The notes: generated by a model not told the origin, from the sequence alone. Positions 44,917-57,233 are shown, numbered from the stretch's first letter. The stretch: 64,000 nt of DNA from Cerioporus squamosus (GCA_022592435.1 JABYQS010000015.1:186001-250000), one strand, 5' to 3'. Made by a program: numbers and translations.

Positions 44917-46378
44917 TCACCTCGTCCCGGGTGGGAAGCCCTGCTGAGTCTGGTGACCCTGGTGCGCCTGATACTGCATGCCGTACCCCGCGCCAGGGAT
45001 CTGCGGTTGTGCCAACGCCAGCTGCGTCTGAGCGGCTGCGCGCTGGGCCTCCTGCGCTGCCGGGTACTGGTACTGTTGCGATCCAGGGTTCGCGTAGGGG
45101 TTGGCATACTGAGGCGTCGTGAGGGCGGGGGTGAACGGGTTAGGTTGTGCGTAAATAGGGGTGTTGGTGCTGAAGTACGGATGCTGCAGGGCCTCGGCGG
45201 CGGAGATGCGCTTAGCGGGGTCAAACTGGAGCAACCTCTCGAGAAGGTCGATTGCTGAAAGATAGAAATGTTGATACGGTATGGCGGCAGCGATAGTGAA
45301 GTTAACATACCTTGTGGGGAGGCTTTCGGCAAAACTTGAGAGAACGGGATCTTCGGATAGCGTGGATATTGCTTCTGCGCCTGCCCCTCCGTTTGCTGCG
45401 CAAGGTCACTGAGCGTCAGCACGAATGGCGCCACGCATATATGCTACGTGACTTACTCCCTCGGTGGCGATTTTGCGCAACGTGCGTTCATCCGGCGTGC
45501 CGATGATACGCATGATGTGCAAGAGTTGGTCCTGGTTGTCGCGCCCTCGGAACAACGGCACGCCAGAGATCATCTCGGCGAAGATGCAACCGCAGGACCA
45601 AACGTCGATCGAGGTGCTGTACGTCCTTGAGCCCATGAGAACATCAGGCGCGCGATACCATAGGGTGACGACCTATCCACCCCACCCGGTGTAAGATGAC
45701 GCAAGCAGAGATGTACGGACAGACTGACCTCATTGGAGAACGTATTGACCGGAACACCAAACGCCCTAGCCAGACCGAAGTCTCCCACTTTCAGCTCTCC
45801 TTTACGGTTGATGAGCAAATTCTGTGGCTTGAGATCACGATGGAGGACCCTGTTCTCGTGGCAGAACGCGGTGCCCTTCAAGAGCTGGTACATGAAACTC
45901 CGGACAGTGACGGGGTCGAGGGCCCCACGATCGCCGTGTACATCCATGTACTTCTTGAGGTCTCGCTCGCAGTACTCGAAGATAAGGACAAGCTTGGTCT
46001 CCGTGTGTATGACATCGTACAGGCGGACGATGTTGACATGCTTGAGTTCCTTCATGAGCGAAATCTCCCGGATGGCAGTCGAAGGTGTTCCCTCCTCCGC
46101 ATCAAGATGGATCTCCTTGAGCGCCACAATTTCGTTAGTGGTACGCGACCGTCCCTATACAACAATGTCGATACAGTGATTCATTCTCGATGGCCGCGCC
46201 ACGCACCTTGTAGACCGTCGCATATGTACCCTCGCCTACACAGATGCTCCAATCAGTCCAAACTGCTTTTCTCGCTACTGTACCAGGTCTCTACCTAGTT
46301 TCTCGAGCTTTCATAGACGTCAATCGATGAGCCTCTGGCACTGTATGATGGCGCGAGACATACCTGAACGTAGTTCAT
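44917..46378 (-). CDS. PHO85: Cyclin-dependent kinase, Pho85/CDK5 type
   Basis: CDK that with Pcl/Pho80-type cyclins controls phosphate response, glycogen and cell-cycle entry. Start at 46378 ([20 protein letters not shown]). The cyclin-binding helix is [16 protein letters not shown], followed by [15 protein letters not shown], hallmarks of Pho85. [21 protein letters not shown] and [16 protein letters not shown] complete the core. The C-terminus has a Gln/Ala/Tyr/Pro-rich extension ending FPPGTR (stop at 44917-44919), longer than in yeast Pho85. The first three exons are tiny: 15 nt (46364-46378), 13 nt (46295-46307) and 29 nt (46207-46235), so the glycine loop is assembled from micro-exons. 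No frame break. Confidence 0.94.
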
Positions 46379-46741
46379 GGCTAGGAGTTGATCGGGGTTC
46401 GCCAGAGCTGTGAACTTTTAAGGGGTGAAATAAAATGTGTGGCGGCTGCAAACAGGGCAAGTTGGATGTTGCAGAAGAGGAGAAAGCGTAGGATTAGGGA
46501 GACAATCGTGGCGGGCGGGGAGAAGACGGAAGTTGCAGAGAAAAGACCCGCCAGGGTTGGGAGACGGCCCAAGCGCTATGTCCGTTCCAGTCGGAAGAGA
46601 TCACGTGGGCGCATTCCGGTGAGCGCGAAACGCGCGAAGCAAATCTTTTGCAGCTGCTCCTTCAGCACCGAATCCGCGCGGTATGTCACTTAGATCATAC
46701 AGAGCTTTTGCAGAACTAACGACTATAGACAGGAAGTAGTC
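46379..46741. promoter_or_regulatory. Bidirectional promoter region, PHO85 / UTP5
   Basis: 363 bases between divergent starts; probably a shared promoter. No other signal seen. Confidence 0.45.
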
Positions 46742-49223
46742 ATGGCGTCCACGCCTTCAAAGACGAAGAAGCCGCGTACAAAACCTCCTCGGGGGCGACC
46801 CCAGGCAACGTCCGCCATCTCCCAACCCGCGGTCGAAGACGCTACCTCTTCGACCTACCTCTCCTCATTCTCTCCAGATGGAAAACTCTTCGCATTCTTG
46901 TCGCTAGCAATTGACAAGCATGCTCTGAAGGTTTACGACACGACTACAAGACGCTCTGTAGCGGAGCATGTCGTGGACGCCGCTCGCGTTACTTCTCTTT
47001 GCTGGGCTCGACTGGATCTGGCGGAGGGAAGGGGAGCAGAGGATGAGGAGGGGGGTCGAAAGAACAAGCGGAAGAAAAGGATGAGCAGCGCAGGGGATGC
47101 CACCACCCAGCCCAATCCTACACCTCAAGTTGTCGTTCTGGGACTCTCGGACGGCTCCTTGCTGCTCTTCTCTCCCTCACATGGAAGGCTACTTCGCACA
47201 CTCTCCGACCCCTCAAGCTCTTCTGCCGTCCTTGCTGTTGCCGGTCAAGACGACGAGTCCGTGGATTCGCACACACTCTGGACATCGAACGCGGACGGCG
47301 CTCTCCGGTTGTGGAATGCTCGGACAAACGAAGTATCCCAGTCGCTTTTCAGTGACGATCGAATACCGTACACCTCCCTCTCTGTCCGCTCTTCCGACGA
47401 GGAAGGCGTCACCGAAGTTCTGGCCGCGCATCACTCCATTCACCTCCTCGCTGTATCCTCCAACGCGCAAAAACCGAGAACACTAGCGAAGTTCACTGGT
47501 CACGCATCACCAGTGAGCGAATTGCGATGGTTGGACGGCACCCGTTTCGTGTCTTCGGCCTCAGCAGATCGCTTCGTGAATGTCTGGGAGCTACCCCCGT
47601 CGACGAAGACTGAAGGCAAGATAGTAGCCAATATTCCGCTCGACTCGGATGCGCGCACCGTCCAGCTTTCCCCGACGTCCACGTCTGACCGTCTCCTTTT
47701 CACGGTGTCCGCCTCTGGAAAGGTTTCGGTCTTCACCGCTGGCTCCGATCTGGCCAGTTCTAGTCCAGCCAAAGGCAAGAGTGCTATCCCCACACTCTCG
47801 CCCAAATCGGTCGTCACTCCTTCATCGAAGAAGAACGCCGCGGCACTGTCCGTTTTGACGGTGTCTTCAGTGGATGACACCCTGGGTCGACTTCGAATCG
47901 CAAGCGTAACGGGGGGAGTGCAGCTGGCATTTGACACGGTGGTAAGTGAAGTCGCTTGTTTTGTTTCGCAATCGTACTGATTGCGTTGCAGGATTACCGC
48001 GACCCGTCTGGAAACTTCATCTCAGACGTGTCTGTCATCGTTGCCACCCCAGATGCAGCAGTAGGAGCAGAAGGGAAGGACACTGTAAGCGCATCCCACC
48101 ATCCTCTGCCTCCAAGCACTCAACGCTTTACAGGGTGCCCCCAACAAGCGGTACAACGAGTCGGCATCGCTCCAAGTGGGCACAGGGGCCGAACTTGGCC
48201 AAGACCGCGAGCTGGACGACTTGGTTATGCGCGACGTGGACGGTGCGCTGGATGCCGACTTGGCTGAACTCAGCCTGGGACAGCGCCTCAGCGCTGTTCA
48301 GGGTGCAGCCGACGGGGCGTCCGAATCCGAGCCCGACACCGACGCAGAGGAGGGCGCAGCTCCGAACGGCAAGGCACAGAAGGGCGCACCTGTGGATGCA
48401 GTCCCCGCAAGTTCGCTGACGCGTACACTCATCCAAGCTCTGCACTCGTCCGACACGCGTCTCCTCGAGACATGTCTGGTCCACTCGGACGCGACCCTCA
48501 TCCGCAACACTGTGCGTCGACTGCCGCCCCAGCTGGCGGTGCCGCTTGTTACGGCGTGTGTTGAGCGGTTGAGTCGCGGCGCAAGGGGCAACAATATGAA
48601 GGGAGGCGGAGGTGGCGCGAGCTCGCAGCGCGGGACGGCCCTCATCAACTGGGTCAAGGCTGTTTTGACGACGCATAGCGGTCATCTCATGACGGTGCGT
48701 CTATGCGCTCGCTCCGATGCGAACTTAGTTAACTGACTGTGTCATTCTCACGTAGATGCCTGACCTTGTTGCGCGCCTGTCAGGCCTGCATGCGACTCTT
48801 ACACAACGGCTCACCCTGCAAGAGAGCCTGTTGTCACTGAGCGGTCGGCTCGACATGGTCATCTCGCAGATTGAGATGCGTTCCTCGGGTCCCCCGGCTC
48901 CCTTGCCCATGCCAAAGAGCAAGAGGAGTCGCAGAAAAGCCAACCAGGTGCGAGAAACCAGGCGCTATGTGGAGGGCGAGAGCGAAGACGACGAGGAGCA
49001 AATGGAGGTCGAAGTTGAGAGCGCGGACGAGGAGGGCAGCATTGAGGATGTGGAGCTGGGCGGCGAGGAGAGCGAGGGTGAGGGTGATTCCATCGAGGAG
49101 ACTGATGATGAAGACGAGGACGAGGATGAAGACGACGAGGGCGACGACCCGACCTTGGATGGTTTCATCGACGACGAGGCGGAGGAGTATAGTGAAGACG
49201 ATGATGAGGACGAGAGCGAGTGA
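46742..49223 (+). CDS. UTP5: U3 snoRNP protein Utp5/WDR43
   Basis: Nucleolar t-UTP subunit of the small-subunit processome, linking rDNA transcription to early 18S processing. Start at 46742 after a short leader (MASTPSKTKKPRTKPP). The N-terminal half is a WD40-type propeller: YLSSFSPDGKLFAFLS, VVVLGLSDGSLLLFSP, LWTSNADGALRLWNAR, FTGHASPVSELRWL. A Utp12 domain follows at about 48420-48900 (SLTRTLIQALHSSDTRLLE, ARLSGLHATLTQRLTL). The last 90 residues are almost purely Asp/Glu/Ser, with the stop at 49223. Four exons only. About 730 aa, slightly longer than yeast Utp5 because of the acidic tail. Context with ROK1 and RPS29 is suggestive but they are not adjacent. Confidence 0.9.
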
Positions 49224-49735
49224 CCGCTCATGCATAAAAGTATCCTTATCCAATACTACTTCTTGATCGACATCCAGAGCTATGCGACTGTATACCCAAG
49301 AGACTGAGGGTGGAGTAAGTACTGTATAGGAGCGGAGGAGCACCGCTTGGTTGTGACGCGGGCAAAGGCGCCGCTACCGCCGGGTGTCTGGCAACTTGCT
49401 CTCTACCACCACACCATCCTGCTTGTTAACTCAGTACTCACTGCCAGGTTGGACCTTGAATTGTCTTGGTATATTAAGCTTCGAACAACGGAGGTCTGCT
49501 GAGATCGGACATTGCCAACTCGTTCTGCGACTCACTCGTATCCACTTTCACCGATCCTCATCCACTCCTTCTGGCTCTTATCGACTAGCAAACCCTGCGA
49601 ACCGACATCGCTGAGCACCCAAGCCGAGTAAAGCTGGTTAGTCGCTGTTTCTGAGTGCCATAATTCTCACAAACGTCCCGGAACCACGTAGCCACTCCCG
49701 AGACGGCTCGCACGCGCACGCACATCTCCCTTCCA
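49224..49735. promoter_or_regulatory. Intergenic region UTP5-Ser-rich gene
   Basis: TATATTAA at 49470-49477 may be a TATA box for the next gene, though it lies 260 bases from the ATG. No gene seen. Confidence 0.4.
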
Positions 49736-52238
49736 ATGGATAGCGAGATTGAGGAGACCCACCGCCAGCTCAGACGTTCTGCTGCCCTCATCCAGGACGC
49801 GTTTGAAGGCCTCAGCACCTTGCACAACCGTGTATCCGAAGCGTCGTCGATCCGCTCACAGGGCGGAACCTCGCTTGCGCCTTTCCCCCGAAGCCCAGTT
49901 CCCCGGCACCTAACCACCGCCGAGCGAGTGGAGGAACGCAGCAGAAGCACTATGGATCCCGGACACGAAGTGATTGTCATCTCATCTGATTCAGACTCGA
50001 TCCCCGTTCCCTCCACTTCCGCATCTTCACCTCTATATTCGCCCTCAACCGGCACCTCCCCGCGACGAGGTGGGACTCGTCCCTCAGATCCTACTCTCGC
50101 GTCTCTACGTACGGAGCTACTTGCATCCACGCAAAGTGTGCGCGACCGTGCTATGGAGCTGGATGACCTGCGTCGCTCGATCTTCCAGTATTCGCGGGAA
50201 CGGAACACTTCCCCGACTGAAGGTGCGTCTCCACCTGGAGGCGAGACTGGCTCCCGTGCGCAGGAGAGCAACCCCACACAGCCTGTGACAACTAGTCGAC
50301 GGATGCTGTTAGAGCATGCCCTGCGGCAGCGCGCTGCGGCCGAATCTGCGACGTCCTTGGGCATGATGGTTGCAGCTCGCTCAACATCACCGCCGTCTAA
50401 TCCAGGGACTTCCTCATCGAACATCTCCGCCTCTACTATGTCCGCCCCTCTCGCTTCTACTATCACTATCACCACTTCGACTTCCTATCCTACAACTGAA
50501 ATCGCCCGTACCCCCGGGGCGCCCATACCCTCAGGGATCGTGTCGCGCGTGACACGGCTCGCACAGGAGATTCAACAAGATATTGCGCGCATCACACAGC
50601 AGAGCGAGTCCCTCATGGAGTGGATAAACGACCATCGTGCACGTCTTGACGCAGCTTCTGCTGCTCGCTCGTCCCGCGCTGCCTCTTCCAACGTTACTAC
50701 CGGGCGAGCTTCTTCCAGCGTGCGGATTACTGCTGCCGAGCCAACTCTTACAATCGCGCCGAGCCACACATTCCCTACAGAACCCCTTTCGTCCGGCTCG
50801 AGCGTCTCCGCTGTCCTACAACTACCCGTTTCTACTCGGACGGAGACTGGAGAGACCACCAGAGCCCGCCAGCAAGTGAGGCGACTCAGGGAGCAAGCAG
50901 CCGAGGGCAGTTCCACGTCTCAGGCCATCCCTATCCGGCCGCGCCGCTCACCCGACGGCGCTGTTCGTGCGCGCTACCTCCGTCAGAGCGTCCCGACCAG
51001 CTTCAGCGCGACTTCACCAGCCTCCAGTCCGCGTGAAGAGCCGGGTTCCGCCTGGCGAACACTGGGATCGTTCCCCACCCGTACAATCGCTCCTCCGAGC
51101 ATGTCCCCCAGCACAACTATCACTGCGGACGCTGCGACGTCCACAGGAAGCGTCTTTCGGGAACCTGACTTTGTCGCAGCATCCAATCGCGTCCGCGCAG
51201 CGCTAGCTCGCGCACGCTCCCTTCGGCGCGGACTGGAAGGGGACGAGGCGGATACAGAGCGGAGCGCAAGTATCACGATGCGTCAAGCGTCTCAATGCGG
51301 ATGGAGACGTGGAGGTTGTCCGCATCGCTGTGCGGCCGGAGGCCTCACCTGGGTTTGGCGAGACTGTGGAGCAGACCAGAGAGGAGACGGACGATGCAGA
51401 GGAAGACGATGAGGATGCGCATGACGCGTGGCTAGATGCCCTGTCAAGACTGGGCGCGATGGAGAGGCAGTCGGCGGCTCGCGATGCGGCTTTGAGGAGT
51501 ACAAGGAACGCGTCCTCGACCAGCGGATGGGAGCTACCACCAATGGCGAGAGAAGGTGCGAGGATCGGTACGACAACGTCCCGCACCTATTCGACAGGGC
51601 CATACGCCATCAACCTGCCGCAGCGTGATGCCCGACGATGGCGTGAGTGTGTTCCACGTTGTATTGAGGGTGTGTTTCACTCACACTCTGTTCCCCCGCC
51701 AGGTGATGAAGCACTGCTGCAGGAGGATGCAGAAGCCGAGTATGAACGTGACCTCGAGGCGATGCGTGCGCGTGCGAGGTCCCTCATCTCCTCCGCGTCA
51801 GCTCGCACGCTGGGTGGGACCACTATCCCTCCCCCGCCACCCGTTGATTCCGCGCGCCGTTCGCTGTTCCCCACCAGCACACAAGGTACCGGCACACCCG
51901 GGTCGCTCTGGAACGACTCCAGCGCTCGTAGCGCCGCGCTCGGCCGGTACCAGGCACTCTTCGATCCCGAACGTGGCGCACACACACGGAGAAGCCTGGG
52001 CGTGTCATCAGCGAGTCCTCCCCCAGAGCGGGCGAGGCGAGACAGGACTGCGGACGTTCGGGGCGCAAAGCTGGAGCAGCCTATGTGGGGCTCGCCGACA
52101 CCGTTCAACCCGAGTCCGCTGCCGCTTCCGCTCGTGGAGGACATAGGCAGCTTGGAGGTGCGAAGTCAAGCGTTTGCGGCCCCCAAGATGCTTGCGCGGA
52201 TTCCGAGACGGCGAGGCATTGCGCAGGCTGGATGTTGA
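49736..52238 (+). CDS. Ser/Arg/Thr-rich hypothetical protein with a SUMO-interacting motif
   Basis: I do not recognise a family. The ATG at 49736 opens MDSEIEETHRQLRRSAALI, a short predicted helix, then a very long disordered region rich in Ser, Thr, Arg and Pro. EVIVISSDSDS near residue 80 is a good SUMO-interacting motif. Short helical islands occur (TRLAQEIQQDIARITQQ; RTELLASTQSVRDRAMELDD). The downstream half has an acidic block (QTREETDDAEEDDED), LLQEDAEAEYERDLEAM and a basic end, stop at 52238. Both halves have the same codon style, but the frame shifts once near 51280-51284 with no credible intron there, so one base is probably missing; alternatively these are two genes. An in-frame 60-nt intron is likely at 51643-51702. 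Probably a nuclear scaffold; function unknown. Confidence 0.6.
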
Positions 52239-52638
52239 ACGTTGATGGACCTCAGAGTCATACTTACTTTCTTGCTAGGCTCAGCCTCTCAAGTGTTGCT
52301 GCTGTCAGGAGTCTTTACTCATGCGTAGTCTCCGCCATATGCATCCTTTGGTTATCAAATCATGCTAGTTAGAAAGAGGAATAATTGTCGGCTAAAACAT
52401 CACGATGGTCCGCAGGATGTCCGACTCGTCCGAGGATGTGAGGACGGAGCGGCGGCGCGTGGGTCGCTTTACGCGATCCCCTGGCGATCCCGGGCGAAAC
52501 GGGGGACAGAACGCGGCCACGTGACTGTGGCGGCAGCTCGCGTGACGTTATTCTGGCGAGGAAATCGACCGATTTCTGTGCCAGCCAATCAGCGTGCGCG
52601 TAAGGACGGGTGTGAAGACGGTCGCTTATGTTTGTAAG
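52239..52638. promoter_or_regulatory. ERG5 promoter region with E-box and CCAAT box
   Basis: CACGTG at 52518-52523 (116 bases before the ATG) is a bHLH site of the kind used by SREBP-like regulators of sterol genes; CCAAT at 52585-52589 lies 50 bases before the ATG. No gene in the rest. Confidence 0.45.
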
Positions 52639-55062
52639 ATGGACGGCCTCTGGGACAGGCAGAGGTGGACAGCGCAGGCTCTCTTTCCGTCGGTCGTCTC
52701 TGCACTCAAATCCCTGCCCGCCGTCGAGCTCGACGTCCCCCAAGCCATGGCGTCTGCTCTCAGAGAACGCTCCGCCTCCGCCTCCATCCCCTCCTTCACC
52801 GCCGATGCCTTCGACCACGTCCCTCGTGTGTCCTCCATCTTCACCCTGCCCGACGGCGCCGCGTCATGGGTCTACACGACGCTCGCCATCGTCCTCGGTC
52901 TCCTCGTCCTCGAGCAGACCGTGTGGCGGTTCAAGAAGCGTCACCTTCCCGGCGACAGCTGGACCATCCCAATCATCGGCAGGTTCGCAGACTCGATGAG
53001 CCCGACGTTGGAGAACTACATGAAGCAATGGAACTCTGGCCCTCTCTCCGTTGTCAGCGTGTTCAATATGTGAGACCTCCTACCGCTCTGTGCTCCCCAT
53101 TATGGCTAGTATCTGACCATATCTGTCATTTTATTGCCTCCGTATATGCGCGCTCGTCGTCAACGTTGGAATTTGCGCACCTGCCGCTATTTGTCGTCCT
53201 TGCAATCTCGCAATGCAGCTTCATCGTCATGGCCTCCTCGAATGATTACGCGCGCAAGATCCTTAACTCGCCTGCGCATGCCGAGCCGTGCCTCGTCCAC
53301 TCTGCGAAGCAGATCCTCCGCGCCGAGAACTGGTAAGAAGCTCCGCTATGTCCTGACATGCGAATATACGCGTATTGATTGACCCTCTTCTTCTCTGCAG
53401 GGTCTTCCTTACCGGAAAGAGCCATGTGGAGTATCGTAAGGTCCTGAACGGTCTGTTCACTCGGAAGGCTCTTGGGTACGTAATCTTGCTTCTTCACGCT
53501 TCTGTATCGATATCTCCCCCACTTCGGCCATATGTTTTTTGTGTGTAATCTTCTCGCCTTTCGTCTAGCCCAGCGTGCCTTGGGAGAGTTCCTAGCGAAC
53601 GAGATGAGCCGGACGATCGTAGCATCACGATTGCGTACCACATCTACTCGGGTAGTTAGCTGGACGTAGTATCGGCGAGCCGAACGCTTGTTCCACAACA
53701 TGGCAGCACGCATGAGAGAGGGGTCCTTGGCCAGCGTTGGTTGCGACAGGGCTCTTATAACTGGGGGCTGTCATGCGCGCGTGGCACTGCCTTCCGGCAG
53801 TGAAACATATGACGACGCAATGCAGAGGGGTGATCGAACGATGTTAGAGTTCACCAAGGCCCCGCTATTTGGCGTCACTCCATTGAGCGCGTCCCGTTCA
53901 TCCGTCATTGGTCCGTCATTCCATGGCCTGAACTAACCTTGTGTCATCCAGCATCTATGTCGGAATCCAGGACCAAATCACCCGAGAGTTCCTCAAGAAG
54001 TGGCTCGACGAGCATACCGCCGACCCCACGCCGAAGCCGATTATGTTCACCTGCCGTGACCTCAACATGGTCACCTCATTGCGCGTGTTCTGTGGCAACC
54101 ATATCGACGACGCTGGCGCGCGCGAGATTACCCAGAAGTACTGGGACATCACCCTCGCCCTGGAATTGGTCAACTTCCCCCTGCCTCTGCCTGGAACCAA
54201 GGTTTACCGCGCAATTCAGTCCCGCAAAGCAGCGATGAAGCATCTCGTTAGTGCTGCCGCTAAGAGCAAGGTCGCAATGGCGTCTGGCAAGGAGCCTGAA
54301 TGCATGCTCGACTACTGGGTTCGCGCCATGCAGGAGCCGGGTTACAAGGGCCGCAAGGACTTCTCCGATGACGAGATGGCGATGGTCGTCTTCTCTTTCC
54401 TCTTCGCTTCCCAGGACGCAATGAGCTCCGGCCTCATCTACGGCTTCCAGCACCTGGCCGACCACCCGGAGATCTTCAAGAAGGTTCGCGAGGAGCAGGA
54501 CCGCGTCCGCGGCAGTGACCCAGAGCGCCCGATGACGCTCGATATGCTCGAGGAGATGCCCTACCTGCGCGCCTTCGTCCGCGAGAGCTTGCGCGTCAAG
54601 CCTCCCGTGACGATGGTGCCGTACAAGGCGACGAAGGCATTCCCCATTGCCGACGACTATACCGTCCCCTCTGGCTCCATGATCATCCCCTCGTTCTACA
54701 ACTCGCTGCACGACCCTGAGGTGTACCCCGAGCCCGATGAGCTCCGTCCCGAGCGCTGGCTCGACCCGGAGAGCAGCGCCAACACGAACCCGAAGAACTA
54801 CCTTGTGTTCGGTGCCGGGCCGCACAAGTGCATCGGACTGGAGTACGCCCTCATGAACATCGCCATCGTCCTCGCGGATGCCGCCTTGATGATGGACTGG
54901 GATCACATCCGGACAGAAAAGAGCGACGAGGTTGAGTGAGTAACCCATGCTTGCTTGCATATGTAGGAGAGACGAGACTGACGATGCGCGCACAGGATCA
55001 TCGCGACGCTCTTCCCCAAGGACCATTGCTTGATGAAGTTCCGCCCTCGTGCGAGCACATAA
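52639..55062 (+). CDS. ERG5: Sterol C-22 desaturase, cytochrome P450 CYP61
   Basis: ER-membrane P450 introducing the C22 double bond in ergosterol synthesis. Start taken at 52639 (MDGLWDRQRWTAQALF); a second in-frame ATG at 52747 is possible. A membrane anchor (WVYTTLAIVLGLLVLEQTVW) precedes the Pro-containing linker LPGDSWTIPIIGRF. CYP61 features: KILNSPAHAEPCLVHSAKQI, KSHVEYRKVLNGLFTRKALG, the I-helix FLFASQDAMSSGLIY, ESLRVKPPV (ExxR), the PERW region (LRPERWLDPES) and the haem loop FGAGPHKCIG with the cysteine ligand. It ends FRPRAST at 55062. Two introns are long: 53070-53218 (149 nt) and 53476-53951 (476 nt). No frame break. Confidence 0.95.
53785..53802 (+). other. Short perfect hairpin inside the long ERG5 intron
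   Basis: CACTGCC, loop TTCC, GGCAGTG: a 7-bp inverted repeat in the middle of the 476-nt intron. No snoRNA boxes recognised around it. Confidence 0.5.
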
Positions 55063-55842
55063 TTGCCCGCGTATAGCCTTCTAGGTAGTCGTCTCCTCAG
55101 GGATGGATTCTGCGCCCCGGCCGAAAATACTGTACCTGTTCCACGACCCCTCCGTACTCTAGTAGACGCAGACCTCGCACGGCTGCCGCCCACAGCCCTT
55201 CTTTCGTTCTGTCCCTTCGTCTGTTCGTCTCTCCCTAATTGCATCCATCGGGCACGTTCGCTTCGGTAGTTTGACGTTCATCTTGCGTGAACGCCGAAGA
55301 GTGGACGGCATGTGATGAACGGCGTAAGGCGCAGAAAGACGGGACAGTGGGGAAGGTGCTGAAGTGGGAAAAGCAACGAATGACTTTGTTCAGCTTACGA
55401 TGTATAATTCTCTACAACGTTGACGTTTTTACGCATACGGCACGCGTTTTCCACTGTACCTCAGATCAGTATTGAATACCGGTTCTTGATCTCTTCATGG
55501 CGTGTCTGACATCGTGGATAGGGTGAGCTCAGGTGCAGATCGTGTATATATTCCAGGAAGCGTGATAATCGAAGCGATACAACAGATGTGTGAGTTACAA
55601 CAGACATACAGACATGAGGTTCGTACAGTGTGGGTAGTATAGAGCTAATGATGGTACCGGTATATGTAGTTAGGTATGCGGGGTCCAAGGTAGACCGAGT
55701 AGCAGTAAGTATAAACGAAGGTTAGTAGCGATACATAAGTCGTAGAGGTCGTTACCGGCATTCTTCATGAGCATGATTGTCCGAGCAATGGTGAACGCCC
55801 AGCGTCCACCTTGAGATCTTCTCTGCCCGCAGCATAGCGCAC
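55063..55842. other. Convergent intergenic region ERG5 / zinc-finger gene
   Basis: Two 3' UTRs and AT-richer sequence; no gene or repeat recognised. Confidence 0.4.
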
Positions 55843-57135
55843 TCACTTCTTCGCCCTCTGCTTGTTCCCAAGCAGCCAAGGCCCCTTGTGACTGCCCAAG
55901 CACTTCCCCTTCATCTCCTTCAGGTGCCGCGCCAGAGCGTCACGACGGCTCACGCCCTGACCGCACCCGCCTACCATGTACAAGCCCTCGTAGAGCATCG
56001 TGCGGCCCTCCGCGATGAGCTTCATCACCGCCTCGTCGTTCGGCACGTAGTCGCGCACGAGCTCGAAGGGCACCCCGGTGCACACCCAGTACATCACGCT
56101 CTGCTCACCCTGGTGGGTGCCCTCGTGCCGCCTGAGCTCGGCTCGGGTCATCCTCGGGAACGTCACCTTGCAATGCATGCACGTCCTGGACTTGGACGGG
56201 GAAGACGTCTCCGACTCGCTCGAGCCGGGGTCCGGCGAAGGCGAAGACGCGGGGGAGGAAGACGGCGGCGAGGCGGAGGCCCGGACTTGCTTGTTGCGCC
56301 GCGGGGACGTCTTCAGTCTCAGCGCCGCGAGGGGTGGCAGGGGGAGATGCGGTGAGGAGCGGCTGGGAGACGGGGATGAATCGGGCGAGGGGCAGGGATA
56401 CGGGACGTGCCTGCGCGCTGCGCGTTGCTTCCCGAGCTTGCGACGCGGAGTCGGACTGGAAGCTTGGTGCGGAGAGTCATAGCCGCTGTCAGCCGGCGGG
56501 GCCACGACCTCGTGAAACGGCGAGGACAGTGGCAATGGGGAGGGTGCGAAGGAAGGCGGGAGCGAGTCCGAGAAAGACAAACCAGAACCGGGGACCTCAT
56601 TCAGTGTGTTGCTCGACAATGGGTCAACGGCGGCGATGGCAAGTGGAGGATGCTCGTCCAGGCTGAGCTGAACAAACGCAGCACGAAGGGAGGACCCCCC
56701 GTCGCTCGAGCAGCTCGGCGAAGTGGTGAACTCATCTGAGAGTTGAAGGGAGGAACCCGAGGCCCCCGCAGAGGTTGCGGAGCCCTGGAACGTCAACCGC
56801 GCGGGACCCGTCTCCTCCAAAGTGGTATAGAATTTCTTCCACAGGGAGAGGGGAACAGGGTCTGCTTTCAAATCCAGCAGGTCCGTGGTGGAAGCGGGGA
56901 CGGGAAGGCGAGACTCGAGACAGCGCAGCTGCTCGCTATGGGGGTGTCGGTGACCTATGAATTAGGTCGAGAAGAGATACACTCACAGCCCGGGGAGCCC
57001 TTCACTCAGAAGATCGGTGAAACCGTCCATCGGGACGCTGATCCAATCCTCCTTGGTGGCCGAGGTGCAGCCCCAGAAGGGGACATTGGAGGTGACGTCA
57101 GAGGTCGACTGGATGGCAGAGGTGCGCGAGTCCAT
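55843..57135 (-). CDS. C2H2 zinc-finger protein, putative transcription factor
   Basis: About 414 aa in two exons. Exon 1 starts at 57135 (MDSRTSAIQSTSDVTSN); a 51-nt intron (GTGAGT...CCATAG) joins LSEGLPGL to EQLRCLESRLP. The N-terminal two thirds are Ser/Pro-rich and disordered. Near the C-terminus is a classical finger, CMHCKVTFPRMTRAELRRHE followed by GTH (C-x2-C-x14-H-x3-H), then a second irregular finger containing VCTGVPFELV, GGCGQGVSRRDALARHL and a late cysteine, a pattern common in agaricomycete C2H2 proteins. It ends GNKQRAKK (stop at 55843-55845). Targets unknown. A TATA box lies 99 bases upstream. Confidence 0.78.
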
Positions 57136-57233
57136 CTTGTAGGCTGAGACAGATCCAAGGAGGAGCTAGGGGGACGGGAGGACGTGGAGATTAGGTCGCA
57201 GGAGGTGACTCTGTATCGCCGTAGAGGGAAGCA

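Noticed and set aside
51643..51702. Treating this stretch of the Ser-rich gene as coding because it has no stop and is a multiple of three.
   Set aside because: It has a GTGAGT donor, pyrimidine-rich end and CCAG acceptor, and its translation differs in composition from both sides; more likely an intron.
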